DNA of 64,000 nucleotides from DASUPK01 sp963724665 (GTDB lineage: Bacteria > Actinomycetota > Thermoleophilia > Solirubrobacterales > 70-9). The stretch's first letter is position 1. Each line of letters opens with the position of its first letter. Below, piece after piece: positions 24,989 to 33,157 of the stretch. The notes below the pieces were generated by a model. The model worked only from the letters and a program-made list of their open reading frames with translations. It searched no databases and was not told the origin of the DNA. The stretch is taken from positions 744,001 through 808,000 of the forward strand of contig CAVRVH010000012.1 of assembly GCA_963724665.1 (NCBI GenBank), in the 5' to 3' direction. The translations under genes were made by a program, and so were the position numbers.

Positions 24989-25849
24989 ATGGGCGAAGCC
25001 GGCCAGGGTCGCGTTCGACTCGGGATTCTGCTCGCTTCGATCGCGGCGCTGGCCGTGATCGGGGTCAAGACCGCCACCGGTCCGCAGGGAGCCTCCGCGA
25101 CGCACACCGCCGGCCAAGGGGCTCCGGGCAGGATCATCGCCGTCGCCTCGCGGCGCCGGATTTCCCCGGTGGTCCGCCGCGAGGTCTCACTTCCGCCTGT
25201 GCACGGCTCTGCCGTGGTCAGGGTGGCGGGGGTCACCTATCTGCTGGGAGGCTCGCGCCGGGGCCCACACGGAACTCGGCCGGTCGCCTCGGTGCTCAGC
25301 AGCGTCGGACGCGGCCCCGCCACGCGAGTGGCGAAGCTGCCCACGCCGGTGTCGGACGCGGCGGCGGCCGTCGTCGGAGACAGGCTCTACGCGATCGGAG
25401 GACGCCTCGCCGGCGGCAAGCTCTCCGACGAGGTCCAGGAATACGACGTCGCGACCGAGCACTCCGTGATCGCGGCACGCCTGCCGAACTCTCTGTCGCA
25501 CGCGAGCGCTCTTACGCTCGACGGCTATGTCTATGTGTTGGGCGGCGCGACCCGCGGCGGGCCGACGGCTTCGATCGTCCGGTTCGACCCGTGGCGCGAC
25601 GCCGTCTTCCGCGCCGGTCATCTGCCCGTCCCGGCCACGGGCGGGCTGGCCGCAGCGGTGCGCCTGCGGCGGGGCTACCTGATCGGCGCGAGGGTGCCCG
25701 GATCCGGGCGGCTCAACTTCGCGATCACGCTCCGTGCAACGAGGGCGGCTAGCCGACCGAGAGGAGATCGATCACGAACACGAGCGTCGCGTTCGCGGGG
25801 ATCGTCGGCGGCTGGCCCTGCGGGCCATAGCCGAGGTTCGGCGGGATGA
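24989..25849 (+). CDS. Exported kelch-repeat protein, C-terminus doubtful
   Basis: The protein starts MGEAGQGRVRLGILLASIAA, a signal or anchor, followed by kelch-type repeats with YLLGG, LYAIGG and YVLGGAT blades, which form part of a beta-propeller. The function cannot be told. The last 30 or so residues are low-complexity Arg/Ser sequence read antisense through the fkbp gene and look non-native. A TAG in another frame (25750-25752) sits exactly on the CTAG that ends fkbp on the other strand, so a frame disruption near the 3' end is possible. Only about four blades are present, fewer than the usual six or seven. Confidence 0.6.
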   Translation: MGEAGQGRVRLGILLASIAALAVIGVKTATGPQGASATHTAGQGAPGRIIAVASRRRISPVVRREVSLPPVHGSAVVRVAGVTYLLGGSRRGPHGTRPVASVLSSVGRGPATRVAKLPTPVSDAAAAVVGDRLYAIGGRLAGGKLSDEVQEYDVATEHSVIAARLPNSLSHASALTLDGYVYVLGGATRGGPTASIVRFDPWRDAVFRAGHLPVPATGGLAAAVRLRRGYLIGARVPGSGRLNFAITLRATRAASRPRGDRSRTRASRSRGSSAAGPAGHSRGSAG

Positions 25850-26218
25850 TCAGTTCCCGGCGGCCACCGACCTTCATGCCGGCCACCCCCTGATCCCAGC
25901 CTTGGATCACCTGGCCGCGGGCTGGCCGCGGTCCCATGACGAGTCGAACTGCTTGCCGCCGTCGTAGAGCACGCCGACGTACTGCACGCTCACCTGGTCG
26001 CCCGACTTCGCCTCGGCTCCGTCGCCCGTCTTCAGATCCTTGACCACGAGCGTCTTGGGAGCGGGTCCCTTGGGGACCTCGACCGTCGGCTTGGAGCCGG
26101 TGTCGGCAACGGAGGTGGTGTTGCCCCCCGAGCCGCCGCTGCGGCCGAGGAGAATCACGACGACGACCACGGCGAAGATCCCGCCGGCCGCCAGCAGCCC
26201 GATCACCCTGCGATCCAT
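25749..26218 (-). pseudogene. FKBP-type peptidyl-prolyl isomerase, frame-disrupted
   Basis: The N-terminal part (from ATG 26218) has a membrane anchor (LLAAGGIFAVVVVVILLGRS) and the FKBP start SGDQVSVQYVGVLYDGGKQF. The C-terminal part, in another frame, has QVIQGWDQGVAGMKVGGRRE, LGYGPQGQPPTIPANATL and the end FVIDLLSVG. The strand between them (usual FxFxLG) is missing. At the junction a 10-bp sequence CCGCGGCCAG occurs twice (25911-25920 and 25922-25931 as its complement), so a deletion between direct repeats, real or from assembly, explains the break. Intact FKBPs speed prolyl isomerisation of exported proteins. Confidence 0.8.
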
Positions 26219-26243
26219 GGGCGCGGCATCGTAGGGGGCGGGG

Positions 26244-27926
26244 TCAGGCCGGTGCTGTGCCGTTGACCGCCATCAGGCGATCGAGGCGCTGGCCGAGCTC
26301 CGAGCGCAGGGCGGCGTCCCCGCTGCTCAGCGCCTCGCCGGTGCTGCGGTCGACGAGGTTGCGGCTCTCGTCAGGGTCGCGGTCGAGGTCATACATCTCG
26401 TACTCGGGCGGCTTGTTCCCGGCCGGGTCGAAGTAGAGCGCGAACTTGGCATCCGCCGTCCGTACGGCCCGGATGCGGTTGGGCTGGCCGGGGACGTCCT
26501 GCAGGGCCGTGGCGGCCTGGTGGTCGTCGTAGGTGAAGTGGATCTCATCCTGGACCGATTCGCTCGGGGCCGGGTGCGCGGCGATCGGCCCGAGGGCGAC
26601 CGTGCTCCGGCGCAGTCGCTCGTTCTCGGGTGAGGCGTGCTCGGCGATGATCGGCGCCAGGTCACGCCCCTTCGCCTGGCCGTCGAGGCTGGTACCGGCG
26701 GTGCTGGCGATTGTCGGCAGCAGGTCCACCAGGGACACCAATGCATCGGAGTGCGCCGGCCGCGGGAAGAGAACCGGGTTCGAGACGACGAGCGGGATGT
26801 TGATCGTCTCCTCGTAGGCGTTGAACGCCTTCTGGCGCAAGCCTCCGTGCGAGAGCCCCATCTCGCCGTGGTCGGCGCAGCGGAACACCATCGTCCGGGA
26901 GCGGGTCGAGTTCGGGTCCGACGGATCGCCCAGAGCGGCCATCACCCTGCCGAGCTGCTCGTCCACCACGCGGTGGAGGTGTGCGTAGAAGTTGACGTAC
27001 TCGAGCATTGCCTGCTCGCTTCGGAGCGGGCCCAGGTAGGCGGCCATGCCCATCTTCATCAGCTCGTGGACCGACGGCTTGTCGCGCAGCGACTCGTGCA
27101 CCGTCGGAGGCAGCTTCACGCCGAGGTCGATGAAGCCGTCCTCCTCGTACCCGCCGCGGACGTGCTGGGCGGGGAAACCGAGGACGTCGTGCGGGTTGAC
27201 GAGTGAGACCACCAGGCAGAAGGGCTCCGGAAGGTCGGGCCGGCCGAGCCAGCTCTCGACCTGGCGGGTATAGACCTCGTCCCAGCCGAGCCCGAGCGGA
27301 CCAGCATTGCCCGCCCCGAAATGCTCGGCCTTGGCGTTCTCTCCCGCGTCGGGCGGCTCCCAGTCGGCGAAGCCGTATTCGTCGCGCAGGCGGTCGGCGT
27401 CCGACGGCGCCCATCCGCCGAGCAGCTCGCCGCCCGAAGGATGGGTCAGGTGCCATTTGCCCTTGTACGCGACCTCATAGCCCCGCCCCCGCAGCAGGTG
27501 CGCGAGGCTCTGGGTGCCGGCGCTGAGCTCGGGCTCGTTGCCGGACCGCGGGCCGGACTGGACCAGGCCGCGCCCGAAGTTGCGCAGGGCCCGCCTTCGG
27601 GGGGCGTTTGGGCCTCTCATCATCCCGGCGAGCTCGCGGAGCACTGCCGGGGTGTTTCCCAGGTCGGGACGCAGGTCGGCCTGAGTATGGGTGAGGGTGA
27701 CCCCGTGCTGCGCGGGATAGCGGCCCGTCAACAGGGTCGCCCGGCTCGGCGAGCACATCGAGGTGTTGGTGAACGCCCGGCGGAAGGTGAGGCTGTTCTG
27801 CTCGAGCGCGTGCTGGTTCGGAGTCAGGTCCCGCCGCCAGCCCGGGAAGTCCGGCCAGTGACGCGGATATCGCTGCTGGTCGGTGATCAGCAGCAGGACG
27901 TTGGGGGGCTTGGCGGCCGTGATCAT
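26244..27926 (-). CDS. Sulfatase (alkaline-phosphatase superfamily, CxPSR type)
   Basis: A 560-residue sulfatase. The formylglycine motif is MCSPSRATLLTGR (Cys58), with the N-terminal metal strand VLLLITDQQR (Asp16), KGKWHL and a C-terminal CADHGEMG metal site. After conversion of Cys58 to formylglycine it would cleave sulfate esters. No formylglycine-generating enzyme is in the window. There is no signal peptide, so it appears cytosolic. The ATG overlaps the stop of the secreted-protein gene as ATGA. The operon order is TetR, secreted protein, sulfatase; regulation by TetR is inferred. A phosphonate or phosphodiester substrate is also possible for this superfamily. Confidence 0.9.
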   Translation of the reverse strand: MITAAKPPNVLLLITDQQRYPRHWPDFPGWRRDLTPNQHALEQNSLTFRRAFTNTSMCSPSRATLLTGRYPAQHGVTLTHTQADLRPDLGNTPAVLRELAGMMRGPNAPRRRALRNFGRGLVQSGPRSGNEPELSAGTQSLAHLLRGRGYEVAYKGKWHLTHPSGGELLGGWAPSDADRLRDEYGFADWEPPDAGENAKAEHFGAGNAGPLGLGWDEVYTRQVESWLGRPDLPEPFCLVVSLVNPHDVLGFPAQHVRGGYEEDGFIDLGVKLPPTVHESLRDKPSVHELMKMGMAAYLGPLRSEQAMLEYVNFYAHLHRVVDEQLGRVMAALGDPSDPNSTRSRTMVFRCADHGEMGLSHGGLRQKAFNAYEETINIPLVVSNPVLFPRPAHSDALVSLVDLLPTIASTAGTSLDGQAKGRDLAPIIAEHASPENERLRRSTVALGPIAAHPAPSESVQDEIHFTYDDHQAATALQDVPGQPNRIRAVRTADAKFALYFDPAGNKPPEYEMYDLDRDPDESRNLVDRSTGEALSSGDAALRSELGQRLDRLMAVNGTAPA

Positions 27927-29260
27927 CCCTTGCAGCCGAGCTGCTCGAACTGTGCCTTGCTCATGTACGTCCCCGTCGGGTAGTACGGGCCCATCACCTG
28001 CGCCGCCGTGTTCGGCTGGTTGACGTCCCAGGAACTCCGGTGGAATCGTGCCGAGGGGATCACGTTGCGCGACGCGAGCGTTCCCACGTCGGTTCGCCCC
28101 GTGCCGTCGCCGGCGGGATCCGCCGGCAGCCAGGCGACCCCGCACCGCTTGCGAGCGTTCGCCGGGCGGTTGGCGGCGTGGGCGACGACGATCACGTAGC
28201 GGCGCTTCTTGCGCAGCGGGATCTGCTCGTCGTACAGGCAGCGGTAGGTCTTGGTGAAGGCCAGGGACTCGAGCACGCACATGTCCCACTCGCGCATCTG
28301 GCCGGAGCCCATCTTCTTCTCGCCGCCATGGGTGAGCGGGACGGTGGGCATTTTCCCGCGGATCACCAGGACCTGCCCGTAGGCGAAGCTGTACGTGCCG
28401 TTGATGTAGCGGGCATCGAGGTTGTTGTAGAAGGTGCCGACGGGCGTGTAGTCGGCGGTCGCGCGCTCGGCCGGCGTCTTGTACGCGCTCAGCGCGTAGT
28501 TCAGGCTGAAGAACTTCTCGAAGCTGAAGTTGGGGTCGGCGGGGTTCGTCGCCGGGTCCTTGCCGGGCCAGTTGACGTAGCTCTCGTAGGTCGGCAGCGG
28601 CAGGTTCTGTGAGGAGTAGGAGTGATTCGAGTTGAGGGCGTCGCACATCGCCTGACCCTTGAGGACCGTGTCGTCGGCGAGACGAAGCTCAGGCTTCGGC
28701 AGGGGCTCGCCGCCCGCCCGCCCGCGTCCCTTGTCCGGGACGTAGACCCGGTAGAGGATGTCCTGGTAGGAGTTGTAGTTCGGGTCGGGCTGCGCATAGA
28801 GGGTGTTGCGCACCGGCTGGGGGGGCGGCGGGGATCCCAGCACGCTGACCGTGTAGCTGCGGTGCTTGACGTCGCGGCGATGTCCCTTGATGAAGGGATT
28901 CGACGACCCCTTGTCGGGGCGGGTCAGATAGTCCGAGACCGTGTTGGTCGCGGTCCCGTTGTTCACGTAGGCGGTCAGCGACTGGAAGCGCGCGTGCGTG
29001 AACTTGCCCCGCAGCTTCAGGACCGCCCCCGGCGGGGTCGCGAACTTGGCCCCCCAGTAGGTGATCTCCTGGCCGGGGAATCCCTGGTTGGTCCTCGGGT
29101 CGACATTGGTGAACGGGCCCGTCCAGAAGCAGTTCGCGATGGGGAGGTTGTTCGGGTTGTACCCGGTCGGAACGGCCGCCCCCGCGGTCTCGACCGAAAC
29201 AGCCGTCGTCGCCAGCACCGCTGTTGCCAGCATGGCGACCCTCCGCATACCGGCGCCCAT
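27923..29260 (-). CDS. Secreted protein of unknown function in the sulfatase operon
   Basis: A 445-residue protein with a signal peptide (MRRVAMLATAVLATTAVSVETAGA). The mature part is beta-rich. Motifs that stand out are ITYWGAKFATPPGAVLKLRG, HARFQSLTAYVNNG, SSNPFIKGHRRDVKHRSYTV, and scattered Cys residues that may form disulfides. I do not recognise the family; the segment with SxNPF resembles a domain seen in several actinobacterial exported proteins. The ATG shares its A with the TetR stop (TGATG), and its stop overlaps the sulfatase start, so all three genes are translationally coupled. Confidence 0.75.
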   Translation of the reverse strand: MGAGMRRVAMLATAVLATTAVSVETAGAAVPTGYNPNNLPIANCFWTGPFTNVDPRTNQGFPGQEITYWGAKFATPPGAVLKLRGKFTHARFQSLTAYVNNGTATNTVSDYLTRPDKGSSNPFIKGHRRDVKHRSYTVSVLGSPPPPQPVRNTLYAQPDPNYNSYQDILYRVYVPDKGRGRAGGEPLPKPELRLADDTVLKGQAMCDALNSNHSYSSQNLPLPTYESYVNWPGKDPATNPADPNFSFEKFFSLNYALSAYKTPAERATADYTPVGTFYNNLDARYINGTYSFAYGQVLVIRGKMPTVPLTHGGEKKMGSGQMREWDMCVLESLAFTKTYRCLYDEQIPLRKKRRYVIVVAHAANRPANARKRCGVAWLPADPAGDGTGRTDVGTLASRNVIPSARFHRSSWDVNQPNTAAQVMGPYYPTGTYMSKAQFEQLGCKG

Positions 29261-29880
29261 CAGTCCTGCGGACCGCTCACGTTTGCGCCGGCCGCCGCGT
29301 TCATCGCCGACATCAGCGTCCCGCCGACCAGCTCCAGCACCTGGTCACGAGACATCTCCTCCCGGGTCGCGGTCTCGATGACGGTCTCCACGTAGGAGAC
29401 GAAGCCATCCAAGGCGACCCGGACGATCGGAGGCGGATCGGTCGTCCCGAGCTGGTTGAGCGCGATGTTGTCGATCATTCGATCGCGGTAGAGGCGGGCG
29501 ATCGCCAGCAGGCCGGGATCGACGGCCCCCCGCCCCTGCCGGTAGAGCTGCCACGCGTCCGTCGGCTCGGATGCGTGATCCATCATCCGGTTGAGGTTCG
29601 CAATGAGCCGTTCGCCGAGTGGGACCTTCGGGTCGGTGACCCATCCGCTCGAGAGCTGCTCGCCGGCCCTATGGACCGCGGCTTCGAGGAGTTCCTGGCG
29701 CCCGCCCGGGAAGTAGTGGTACACGAGGTTGCGGGTGACGCCTGCTTGGTTGGCCACCTTCTCGAAGGCCAGGTTCTCGTATCCCTCCTGAGCGGCGATC
29801 GCGAGTGCCGAGTCGATCAGCTGGTCGCGGCGCTCGGCCGGGGGAAGCCGGCGTGCGCGTGCGAGAGAGCTCACCTCCAT
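29260..29880 (-). CDS. TetR family transcriptional regulator
   Basis: A 206-residue regulator. The N-terminal helix-turn-helix is AAQEGYENLAFEKVANQAGV followed by TRNLVYHYFPGGRQELLEAA, the standard TetR DNA-binding domain (about 15-65). The C-terminal ligand domain gives no clue to the inducer. It starts an operon with a secreted protein and a sulfatase, so it probably represses itself and that operon. The promoter TTGTAC-17-TAATCT ends 7 nt before its ATG, giving a leaderless mRNA. Confidence 0.92.
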   Translation of the reverse strand: MEVSSLARARRLPPAERRDQLIDSALAIAAQEGYENLAFEKVANQAGVTRNLVYHYFPGGRQELLEAAVHRAGEQLSSGWVTDPKVPLGERLIANLNRMMDHASEPTDAWQLYRQGRGAVDPGLLAIARLYRDRMIDNIALNQLGTTDPPPIVRVALDGFVSYVETVIETATREEMSRDQVLELVGGTLMSAMNAAAGANVSGPQD

Positions 29881-29887
29881 TCGGGCG

Positions 29888-29916
29888 AGATTACACCTAA
29901 TTTACGCTCTGTACAA
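29888..29916 (-). promoter_or_regulatory. Promoter of the TetR-sulfatase operon
   Basis: On the minus strand a -35 TTGTAC (29916-29911) and a -10 TAATCT (29893-29888) are spaced by 17 nt. The -10 ends 7 nt before ATG 29880. A short palindrome ATTA-CACC-TAAT overlaps it and could be part of an operator. Confidence 0.55.
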
Positions 29917-29962
29917 CTTGCACGGTTTGTGAAATAAGATCCTCACGCGCGCAGCGCGAGAT

Positions 29963-30033
29963 GGGCGCGGTTGGGATCGAACCAACGACCTCTCCCGTGT
30001 GAGGGGAGCGCTCTCCCGCTGAGCTACGCGCCC
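29963..30033 (-). tRNA. tRNA-Val (CAC)
   Basis: A 71-nt cloverleaf on the minus strand. The acceptor GGGCGCG pairs with CGCGCCC. The anticodon arm CTCCC-CTCACAC-GGGAG gives CAC. The T arm GTTGG-TTCGATC-CCAAC is standard. Confidence 0.97.
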
Positions 30034-30061
30034 GGGACGGCGGATGATACGCCCGGCCCCG

Positions 30062-32386
30062 CTACACCCGAGCTTGCGCCGTCTCCTTCTTCATCTTCGG
30101 ATCGCCCTCCACCGAGAGGTTGGGCAGGATCCGGTCGAGCCAGCGCGGCATGAACCAGTTGCGCTCACCGAGCAGCTCGAGCACGCCCGGCATGATCAGC
30201 AGGACGACGAGCGCGTCGATCGCGACGGACGCCGCCAGCCCGACGCCGAACTGCTTAACGATCGGGTTGCCGTTGATCACGAAGCTGAAGAAGACCGCGA
30301 ACATGATCGTCGCGGCGGCCAGGATCGGCTTGCCGGCATTGACCAGCCCGGCGCGGACGGCCTCGCTGTTGTTGGCCCCGCCCTGGTGGCGCTCCTCGAG
30401 TCGCGAGACGAGGAACACCTGGTAGTCCATCGACAGCCCGAAGAGGATCGCGAACATCATCAGCGGCACGTAGCTCACCACCGGCATGGTGTGGTTCACG
30501 CCTAAGAGCGACAGGCCATGCCCCTTCTCGAAGACGGCCGTCAGAATCCCGTACGAGGCGGCGACCGCGAGCAAATTGATCAGGGCGGAGACCAGCGGGA
30601 TGGTCAGGGTCCGGAAGGCCATCGTCAGGAACAGGACGCTGAGGACCACCACGATCGCGATCACAAGGAACAGCTTTTCCCCGATCTTGGTGGCGAGGTC
30701 GATGTAGGAGGCGGTGGTGCCGCCGACGTAGGCGGTCATCCCCTGCCCCTTGGTCGCGTCCGGGATCGTCTTGTCGCGCAGGTGGTTGATCAGGTCCTGG
30801 GTGGCTCGGTCCGACGGCGAGGTCTTGGGCGTCGTCGAGAAGACCGCCGCGGTCCCTGCCTTGTCGGCTTGCGCGGGCGAGACCGCCTGGACGTTGCTCT
30901 GCTTCATGATCTCCTGCTCCAGGTTGACCAGGCGCGGGTCACCAGCGGGCGTCTCCGCGATCTGGAGCTCCTCAGAGAGCTGCTGCTGCTGAGACTGGAT
31001 CTGGGGCGTCGGCCCGCTGACCGCCTCCTCCTGTTGGAGCTGAGCCTGCTGCTGCTGGAGTTGCGTGACCTGGGACGGATCGGAGGCGAGCGGTTTCCCA
31101 GTGACGTTGACGGCGATCAGCAGCGGCCCGTTGGTGCCGACGCCGAAGCCGTCGGTGAGCGCGTCGTATGCCTGCCGCTCGGTCGTATCGGTCGGCAGCT
31201 GGCCGTAGTCCGGGGCGCCCAGATGCATCGAGGTCGCCGGGATGACGAGGAGCGCCAGGATGACGATCCCGATCCCCGACGAGATCAGTGGGTGGTTCCG
31301 GATCGTCTCGGACCATCTCTCCCAGGCGCCCTTGTGGTCCCCGTTGCCCTCCTTGACCTTGCGGATCAGTGGGAACGCCTGGATCCGCCTTCCGAGCAGC
31401 CCGAGGATCGCCGGGAGGAGCGTGATCGCCGCGAGCAACGCGAACGCGACCACGATCGCGGTCGAATAACCGAGCGAGCGGACCAGCGGGATCCCGCTGA
31501 AGTAGAGGCAGAGCAGCGCGATGATGACCATCACCGCGGCGAAGACGACGGCCGACCCGGAGCTCGCGATCGTCCGGGCGATGGAATCGTTCGGCTCCGC
31601 GCCCTCCTCAAGCAGGCGCAGGTGGCGGCTGATGATGAACAGGGCGTAGTCGGTCCCGACCGCCAGGCCGAGCATCGTGCCGAGCGTCGGTGCAATCGAC
31701 GGGACGTCGTAGAGGTGGCCGGCCAGGCCGACCACTGCGAGGCCGCTCGCCAGTGCGACGATCGCCGTCGTGACGGGCAGCGGCATGGCCACCAGCAGCC
31801 GGAACGCGATCAGCATGATGATCAGTGCTGCAACTACCGCGATGATCTCGCTGGCCCGGGTGCTCGGGCTGGAGATCTGCTGTCCGAGGTATCCGCCGGC
31901 GGAGACGTGGATCCCGGCGGGCTCGGCGGCCTTCTTGGCCGTGTCGAGGATGTTGTCGCCTTGGGCGTCAGTGAGATCGCCGGACGAGACGTTCAGGGCG
32001 GCCGAGATGTAGGCGATCTTGCCGTCCTTGGTGATCTGGCCCGATCCCTGCTGCGTCAGCGGACTTAGCACCTGGGTCACGTACTGGTTCTTGGCAAGCG
32101 CCTGGGCGGTGGCGTTGACGGCCTGAGCGTTCTGGCCCTCGGCAAGCGACGTGTTGGACTGCAGGACGATCGGGACGCTGCCGTTGGCCTGTTGCGGCAG
32201 CTTCGCGTCGAGCAGGTCGGTGGCGCTCTGGGAGCCGGTGCCCGGGAGTTCGAGGTTGTCGTTCTCCGGGCGGCCCGCCGAGTTCGCGATCAGCACCAGC
32301 CCGACCGCGAGCACCACCCAACCCAGAACGACCCACGGGGCCCTTCGCGCGCAGAACCCTCCGAGCCTGTGAAGAAAGGCACTCAT
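30062..32386 (-). CDS. MMPL/RND-family membrane transporter
   Basis: A 774-residue complete MMPL protein with about 12 membrane helices in two halves, each with a large periplasm-like loop. The start MSAFLHRLGGFCARRAPWVV and the helix-4/10 region GLAVGTDYALFIISRHLRLL and FGLSMDYQVFLVSRLEERHQ carry the Asp-Tyr pairs that take part in proton transfer. Members export lipids or small molecules using the proton gradient. A Gln-rich stretch lies in the second loop (about 430-480). A second, frame-broken relative lies at 43.4-45.5 kb. It stands alone next to tRNA-Val. Confidence 0.92.
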   Translation of the reverse strand: MSAFLHRLGGFCARRAPWVVLGWVVLAVGLVLIANSAGRPENDNLELPGTGSQSATDLLDAKLPQQANGSVPIVLQSNTSLAEGQNAQAVNATAQALAKNQYVTQVLSPLTQQGSGQITKDGKIAYISAALNVSSGDLTDAQGDNILDTAKKAAEPAGIHVSAGGYLGQQISSPSTRASEIIAVVAALIIMLIAFRLLVAMPLPVTTAIVALASGLAVVGLAGHLYDVPSIAPTLGTMLGLAVGTDYALFIISRHLRLLEEGAEPNDSIARTIASSGSAVVFAAVMVIIALLCLYFSGIPLVRSLGYSTAIVVAFALLAAITLLPAILGLLGRRIQAFPLIRKVKEGNGDHKGAWERWSETIRNHPLISSGIGIVILALLVIPATSMHLGAPDYGQLPTDTTERQAYDALTDGFGVGTNGPLLIAVNVTGKPLASDPSQVTQLQQQQAQLQQEEAVSGPTPQIQSQQQQLSEELQIAETPAGDPRLVNLEQEIMKQSNVQAVSPAQADKAGTAAVFSTTPKTSPSDRATQDLINHLRDKTIPDATKGQGMTAYVGGTTASYIDLATKIGEKLFLVIAIVVVLSVLFLTMAFRTLTIPLVSALINLLAVAASYGILTAVFEKGHGLSLLGVNHTMPVVSYVPLMMFAILFGLSMDYQVFLVSRLEERHQGGANNSEAVRAGLVNAGKPILAAATIMFAVFFSFVINGNPIVKQFGVGLAASVAIDALVVLLIMPGVLELLGERNWFMPRWLDRILPNLSVEGDPKMKKETAQARV

Positions 32387-32491
32387 CCGCTGCGCGCCAT
32401 CCTTTCATGCGGCCGCGACCGAATGGGTCGCGATTTGTGACCAAGTTCGGCGAACCCGGTTCGGCCCGGCGGCGGATAGCCTCGCGGGGAC

Positions 32492-33118
32492 GTGAGCCCC
32501 CGGCGACCCGACAACCCCCCGCTGGATCGCGATCGACTTGCCGCCGATCCAATGGAGCAGTTCGCCGAATGGTCCGCGGAGGCGCGGGAGGATGTGCCGC
32601 TCGACGAGGCTATGACCCTCGCAACCGTCGACGAGCAGGGCCAGCCCGATGCGCGAATGGTCCTGCTGAAGGGATTCGGGCCCGAAGGCTTCCGCTTCTT
32701 CACCAACTACGAGAGCGCCAAGGGCAGGGAGCTTGAGGCGAATCCGCGTGCCGCGCTGGTGATCTACTGGCGCGAGCTCGATCGGCAGGTTCGGGTGAGA
32801 GGAGAGGTAGCGCGTCTGCCGGCCCCGGACTCGGACGAGTACTTCGCCAGCCGGCCCCGCGACAGCCGCATCGCGGCGGCCGTGTCACCCCAGAGCCGGC
32901 CGATCGAGCGCGAGGATCTCGACCGCCGCTTCGAGGAGATGCTTCATGGCCTGGGCGACGACGATCCGGTTCGGCCGGAGCAGTGGGGCGGCTATCTGGT
33001 CCGCCCCAATGCAATCGAGTTCTGGCAGGGCCGCGACAACCGGATGCACGACCGCTTCCTCTACACCCGGAAAACCGGCAATGAAGATGGGTGGAGCATC
33101 GAGCGGCTCGCTCCCTGA
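32492..33118 (+). CDS. pdxH: Pyridoxine/pyridoxamine 5'-phosphate oxidase
   Basis: A 208-residue FMN enzyme that oxidises pyridoxamine 5'-phosphate (or the pyridoxine form) to pyridoxal 5'-phosphate, the last step of the vitamin B6 salvage route. PDARMVLLKGFGPEGFRFFT, NYESAKGRELEANPRAALV, and the C-terminal signature ending in EFWQGRDNRMHDR, then DGWSIERLAP, match PdxH along the full length. GTG 32492 is the start; a TAGCCT box lies 9 nt upstream. The gene is alone and converges on the ECF42 sigma gene through a long hairpin. Confidence 0.95.
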   Translation: MSPRRPDNPPLDRDRLAADPMEQFAEWSAEAREDVPLDEAMTLATVDEQGQPDARMVLLKGFGPEGFRFFTNYESAKGRELEANPRAALVIYWRELDRQVRVRGEVARLPAPDSDEYFASRPRDSRIAAAVSPQSRPIEREDLDRRFEEMLHGLGDDDPVRPEQWGGYLVRPNAIEFWQGRDNRMHDRFLYTRKTGNEDGWSIERLAP

Positions 33119-33157
33119 TTGGCGGATTTGTCTCCCTATGGGTGACTAACCCGCCAA
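33119..33157. terminator. Hairpin between convergent genes (likely bidirectional terminator)
   Basis: TTGGCGG (33119-33125) pairs perfectly with CCGCCAA (33151-33157). Inside it GTCTCCC and GGGTGAC pair with one mismatch around a TAT loop. It covers the end of the ECF42 gene and follows the pdxH stop directly. No long U tract is present. Confidence 0.45.

Noticed and set aside
30518..32068. A 516-codon plus-strand frame inside the MMPL gene
   Set aside because: Antisense to a complete MMPL protein; composition is repetitive Arg/Asp/Gln/Glu.
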